Source: Anaerolineae bacterium (GTDB lineage Bacteria; Chloroflexota; Anaerolineae; JACIWR01). From it: a stretch of DNA of 7,046 bases. A program made the translations under genes and the position numbers. The stretch spans positions 1 to 7,046 of the forward strand of contig JAGGZG010000144.1 in the NCBI GenBank assembly GCA_021162125.1, given 5' to 3'. Positions 4,611 to 7,046 of the stretch are shown piece after piece (within the stretch, counting starts at the first letter, position 1; each line of letters begins with the position of its first letter). The notes beneath the pieces are model-generated. The model was given only the letters and a program-made list of their open reading frames with translations, made no database searches and had not been told where the DNA came from.

Positions 4611-4635
4611 GTGTCCGATGCGAAGCCCGTATTAT
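4609..4635 (+). promoter_or_regulatory. Probable promoter of the HTH/FtsK-like operon
   Basis: TATTAT (4630-4635) matches the -10 consensus at five of six positions and lies 29 bases before the first start codon. The best -35 is weak: TTGTGT at 4609-4614 with a short 15-base spacer, overlapping the T run of terminator 2. A weak -35 suggests that an activator is needed. Confidence 0.4.
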
Positions 4636-4663
4636 CATAGTCACTACGCGAAGGAGAAGCAAA

Positions 4664-4933
4664 ATGAGCAACGAGAAGAAACGCCCTAACCCACCTCGTC
4701 CCGACTCGCTGGACTTCTACACCGTCGCCGAAACCGCCGCCATCCTCGGCGTCAGCGAGAAACTGGTCTTCACCTGGATCAAACAAAACATCCTGCCCGC
4801 CATCCGCCTGGGACCAGGACGCCGCTTGATCCGCATCCGGCGCACCGACCTGGAACGCTTCGTTGAGACAGACTTCCAGCCCAGTACCCCACCCGGCCAA
4901 GGCGGCTCCCTCCGCCAGGAGAGATCGCAATGA
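4664..4933 (+). CDS. Excisionase-type helix-turn-helix protein
   Basis: This is an 89-aa DNA-binding protein with a MerR-like winged helix of the excisionase (HTH_17) type at about residues 17-68. The pattern is FYTVAETAAILGVSEKLVFTWIK, then LPAIRLGPGRRLIRI and RTDLERFVE, in which the R/K-rich hairpin is the wing. Proteins of this type bend DNA at attachment sites to favour excision, or act as transcription factors. The start is ATG 4664, seven bases after AAGGAG (4651-4656); the frame is open further upstream but runs through terminator 2. The Pro-rich tail (71-89) is probably disordered. It is the first gene of the operon and its stop overlaps the next start (ATGA). Its position near a serine integrase suggests a recombination directionality factor, but a plain regulator is equally possible. 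Confidence 0.88.
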   Translation: MSNEKKRPNPPRPDSLDFYTVAETAAILGVSEKLVFTWIKQNILPAIRLGPGRRLIRIRRTDLERFVETDFQPSTPPGQGGSLRQERSQ

Positions 4934-5226
4934 GGCGCAGAGTCTCACCCCTGCACTTCGATGGTCACCGCCTGCGGGCTCTGCGCCGACAGCGCGGCCT
5001 GCGCGTCGAAGACGTGGCTGCCATAAGCGGCATCACCGCCCGCCACATCTGGCGACTGGAAGCAGGAACGCGGCCCCGCGTGGCGGCAGTGACCCTGGCC
5101 CGCATCGCTCTGGCCCTCAATACCAGCGTGGACTACCTGGTAGGTCTCACCGACAACCCGAGCGCGACACGCCGCGCCGGCGAAGCACCACCGTCAGAGT
5201 TCATGGAGAAAGACGAAATGCCGTAA
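4930..5226 (+). CDS. Small Xre/Cro-type regulator
   Basis: This is a 98-aa protein made almost entirely of one Xre-type helix-turn-helix (about residues 10-74): LRALRRQRGLRVEDVAAISG, then ITARHIWRLEAGTRP (turn and recognition helix) and LARIALALNTSVDYLVGLTD. The final 20 residues are polar. ATG 4930 overlaps the stop of the excisionase-like gene by four bases and has AGGAG (4917-4921) eight bases upstream. It probably controls this operon, for example by setting when transfer genes are expressed. The regulator at 2280-2693 shares the fold but is not closely similar by eye. Its stop and the next start overlap as TAATG. Confidence 0.92.
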   Translation: MRRRVSPLHFDGHRLRALRRQRGLRVEDVAAISGITARHIWRLEAGTRPRVAAVTLARIALALNTSVDYLVGLTDNPSATRRAGEAPPSEFMEKDEMP

Positions 5227-5639
5227 TGAGTAAACTGAATCGCTTTACCAACAGCGAACAACTGAGCCTTGAGGATTTGTTAGCCGAGGCCGGTCATCAG
5301 TCCGGTGATCAAGCACAGCCCAAACCAGACAACGGTCAGGCGAATCTCGTCTACTACGTCTTTCGACCGGGAAGCACGGGACAGAAGGTGCCAAAGCTCT
5401 CACCAGAAGAGGTGCTGGCGAAAGCCCTGCCCACCTTCCGCAAGCAGTTCGGGCAGTTGCCCTGTGCTGTGGTCTGCCATCCCACTTGGGTGGAGGCGGT
5501 AAAAGCGTCGCTTGCAAATGACCACAACGGCAACATCGCCGTTATCCCCACAGGCGGTTGCTTGATCCCGGAGCTATGGCTGGCTCTGCCGGAGCCAGTA
5601 TCAAGGAGGGAGAGCTCATGCACAAAGGCAGTGTCGTAG
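5226..5639 (+). CDS. Conserved-looking hypothetical protein, 137 aa
   Basis: I do not recognise this protein. ATG 5226 shares one base with the previous stop (TAATG), which fits translational coupling; the only nearby ribosome-binding sequence (GGAG near 5205) is about 17 bases away. The frame is open further upstream, but that part lies inside the HTH genes and looks like a shadow frame. Residues 1-40 are polar and probably flexible. Residues 41-122 look like a small alpha/beta domain: a strand (LVYYVFRP), a helix (EEVLAKALPTFRKQF), a strand (PCAVVCHP), a helix (TWVEAVKASL), a strand (NIAVIPTGG) and a final strand (ELWLALP). Cys80, Cys84 and His85 are close together, but too few cysteines remain for a clear zinc site. 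There is no signal peptide or membrane segment. It may serve the transfer or partition machinery encoded next to it. Confidence 0.82.
   Translation: MSKLNRFTNSEQLSLEDLLAEAGHQSGDQAQPKPDNGQANLVYYVFRPGSTGQKVPKLSPEEVLAKALPTFRKQFGQLPCAVVCHPTWVEAVKASLANDHNGNIAVIPTGGCLIPELWLALPEPVSRRESSCTKAVS
5580..5598 (+). promoter_or_regulatory. Hairpin just before the ribosome-binding site of the membrane-protein gene
   Basis: CTGGCTC (5580-5586) and GAGCCAG (5592-5598) form a perfect 7-bp stem with loop TGCCG. It ends five bases before AAGGAGGG (5603-5610). Ribosomes translating the previous gene would open it, so it could tune coupled translation. It may also be fortuitous. Confidence 0.25.
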
Positions 5640-6229
5640 CAACGAGCATCCTGTTGCTCATGGTGATCGCGCTGATTGTCTGCATTGCCGTCGCAGACAA
5701 CCAGCAAGAAGAATCGCCCCAAGTTGCCCGCACCAGGGAAGCCATCGCCATCCGTTGGCTGTGGATCGGCATGGCCATGAAGGTGGTCCTGGGCCTCATC
5801 GTTTTGACCTTTCTCGCTGGCCTGGCCTACGCCGCCGTCCGCCTGGCCCTGAAGCGGGCCATGACCATCTACCCCGATCACTCAGGGCTGTATCCTGTGG
5901 TGCAGTGCAGGGTTGGCAACAACCGGGTATTTCACGATCCCAACCGCACCCCCGTGGCCACGACCATTTACACTGCTCAGGGCGTCACTTTCGCCGCTTC
6001 GCCCGACCCCGGCCCCGGCCAACTCCAGGTCACCGGCCAGGCCCAGGCAGCGCAGGCCCTGCGAGCAGCCGCGTCAGGCATCGGTCTTCCGCCGGCAACG
6101 GCGGAGAAGATCGTCGGTGGTGGATCGCAAGACCCCCTGGTCAAGCCGCTCCCCCCGGTTGAAGTGTGGGACGTCGAGCCCGCACACGTGGCACGCCTGC
6201 TCGAGGAGGTAGGCGATGGTGAAGAATAA
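5618..6229 (+). CDS. Two-helix membrane protein, likely anchor of the FtsK-like ATPase
   Basis: This is a 203-aa protein with two membrane helices, residues 6-27 (VVATSILLLMVIALIVCIAV) and about 47-77 (starting WLWIGMAMKVVLGL). Between them is a polar, charged loop (28-46). Arg/Lys after the second helix place both ends in the cytoplasm by the positive-inside rule. The C-terminal part (78-203) is soluble: a segment with HSGLYPVVQCRVGNN, a Gln/Ala-rich stretch (140-152), a Pro-rich linker (173-182) and an acidic end. ATG 5618 is chosen because AAGGAGGG (5603-5610) precedes it. It overlaps the previous gene by 22 bases and the next by 14. FtsK-type pumps normally carry their membrane helices on the same chain as the motor. 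Here the motor gene follows directly and lacks them in the part seen, so a split pump is inferred. No family is recognised. Confidence 0.87.
   Translation: MHKGSVVATSILLLMVIALIVCIAVADNQQEESPQVARTREAIAIRWLWIGMAMKVVLGLIVLTFLAGLAYAAVRLALKRAMTIYPDHSGLYPVVQCRVGNNRVFHDPNRTPVATTIYTAQGVTFAASPDPGPGQLQVTGQAQAAQALRAAASGIGLPPATAEKIVGGGSQDPLVKPLPPVEVWDVEPAHVARLLEEVGDGEE
6203..6209 (+). promoter_or_regulatory. Ribosome-binding site fixing the start of the FtsK-like gene
   Basis: GAGGAGG lies six bases before ATG 6216, inside the end of the membrane-protein gene. It supports this start over the GTG codon that follows immediately at 6219. Confidence 0.7.
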
Positions 6230-7046
6230 GCATCCCGATAAGTTGCTCAAAGATCCCAAACGAGAAGTAGCCGAGGCTGCTCGGCGCGTGCAGCAGGCTC
6301 TCACCAGGCTGGGTTACTGCTACCTGACCAAGGATGGTCGTCTGGTCGAGGTGAACTTCTCGCGCCTCGGCGTCGTGGAAGAGCAATATGGCCTCCTGGA
6401 AGTAGACACTACCCGCCTGCCGCCCCGGGTGAACATCGTCCGTCTGGCCCATCCTGATACCTTGCATCACCTGACTGCCGTGGTTGGCAAGCCGGTGAAG
6501 AGGCTCAACACCACCGGCCTGACCTACTGCGTCGTCCTCAAGCCATCCCCAAAGGTACGTCTCCCTAAGCGTGTGAAGCTGGACATGGCCACCCGCCCGG
6601 CGGGTGAGTACCTGATTCCCATCGGCGAAGGGCACAAGGGCCCGGTGTGGCGCTCGCTGCTGGACACCTCGCACATCCTGATCGGCGGCGAGTCACGCTC
6701 CGGCAAGTCCACCTGGCTCAACGCCATGCTGATCAGCTTGCTCAGTGCTCACGGGCCGGAGGAGCTGCGCCTGGCCCTCGTTGACCCCAAGAGCGTGGAA
6801 TTCGTAGCCTATCGCGGCATCCCGCACCTGCTGACAGGTGTGGCCACCGAGGTGGACGAAGCAACCACCGTCACCGAGGTGCTCATCGCCGAGATGGAAC
6901 GGCGGCAGGCGCTGTTCACGGCGCGGATGGCCCGCAACCTGGCCAGCTACAATGCCCATAGCGAGGAGTACGAACCGCTGATCGTGGCCGTGATTGACGA
7001 GGTGACCGACATCGCTTTGCAGGCCGGTCTGCGCTCGCCTTTCTAC
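6216..7046 (+). CDS. FtsK/SpoIIIE-type DNA translocase ATPase (partial, 3' end outside window)
   Basis: The visible 277 residues run off the right edge in frame. The P-loop is at 158-166 (GESRSGKST, Lys164), after HILIGG as in FtsK/SpoIIIE/TraB motors. LALVDPKSVEF (187-197) matches the conserved DPK motif of this family. Walker B is LIVAVIDE (255-262, Asp261-Glu262). The first 150 residues form an N-terminal region without a membrane helix, perhaps an adaptor that binds the membrane protein encoded just upstream. FtsK uses Thr-Gly before Ser-Gly-Lys in the P-loop; here it is Ser-Arg. Homologues pump double-stranded DNA in chromosome segregation, in actinobacterial-type conjugation (TraB/TraSA) or as coupling proteins of integrative elements. 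The context of recombinases and HTH regulators favours element transfer. Arginine finger and C-terminal DNA-guiding domain are not visible. Confidence 0.94.
   Translation, partial: MVKNKHPDKLLKDPKREVAEAARRVQQALTRLGYCYLTKDGRLVEVNFSRLGVVEEQYGLLEVDTTRLPPRVNIVRLAHPDTLHHLTAVVGKPVKRLNTTGLTYCVVLKPSPKVRLPKRVKLDMATRPAGEYLIPIGEGHKGPVWRSLLDTSHILIGGESRSGKSTWLNAMLISLLSAHGPEELRLALVDPKSVEFVAYRGIPHLLTGVATEVDEATTVTEVLIAEMERRQALFTARMARNLASYNAHSEEYEPLIVAVIDEVTDIALQAGLRSPFY

Noticed and set aside
4565..4663. N-terminal extension of the excisionase-like protein
   Set aside because: This stretch encodes the second terminator hairpin and the promoter, and the ATG at 4664 has AAGGAG at good spacing.
4863..5225. Upstream part of the frame containing the 137-aa protein
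   Set aside because: It overlaps two HTH genes in another frame, is Arg/Pro/His-rich, and the TAATG junction at 5226 gives a natural start.
1..7046. CRISPR array, tRNA or rRNA gene, or IS ends with terminal repeats
   Set aside because: No regularly spaced repeats, no tRNA-like GTTCRANNC arm with an acceptor stem, no rRNA sequence apart from the short boxA-like motif, and no matching terminal inverted repeats flanking either recombinase were found by eye.

Overview
The window is a GC-rich bacterial segment that looks like one end of an integrative, probably conjugative or plasmid-like, mobile element. It carries two related large serine recombinases, a small excisionase-type helix-turn-helix protein, two Xre/Cro-type regulators and the start of an FtsK/SpoIIIE-type DNA translocase. 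Both recombinases contain a cysteine cluster with the core YCRGNCxxC. I associate this with recombinases of Chloroflexota (Anaerolineae-like bacteria), but that host assignment is recollection plus inference and was not tested. Strong AAGGAGG ribosome-binding sites precede several genes.

Left part (1-476), AT-richer than the rest. A leftward gene probably starts at 99 and leaves the window at base 1. A 35-residue ORF with a good ribosome-binding site lies at 247-354. Between them, two convergent sigma70-like promoters (TTGACC-17-TAGACT rightward, TTGACG-17-TATCCT leftward) face each other across a perfect 13-bp palindrome, with a 16-bp and a 12-bp palindrome further right. A strong hairpin at 375-402 and a 13-base exact match to the rRNA-operon boxA (435-447) precede the first recombinase.

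Recombinase part (477-4417). Recombinase 1 (599 aa, rightward) has an unusual N-terminal extension of about 60 residues, and a Tyr replaces the normally conserved Asp of the D-R-x-x-R catalytic motif. It converges on a leftward Xre-type regulator, which is divergent from recombinase 2 (533 aa). Recombinase 2 has a complete set of visible catalytic residues. The regulator/recombinase 2 intergenic region holds a promoter whose -10 lies inside an inverted repeat, as expected for a repressor operator.

Insulator (4418-4663). No gene is seen here. Two back-to-back rho-independent terminators end transcription from recombinase 2, and a new promoter-like sequence follows directly.

Right operon (4664-7046, rightward). 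Five genes with overlapping ends are probably translated in a coupled way: an excisionase-like HTH protein, an Xre-type regulator, an unknown 137-aa protein, a 203-aa protein with two membrane helices, and a soluble FtsK-like ATPase cut by the window end. The membrane protein and the ATPase together look like an FtsK-type pump split over two genes. The likely logic is: recombinases integrate and excise the element, the HTH proteins choose direction and timing, and the membrane protein plus ATPase move DNA during transfer or partition.
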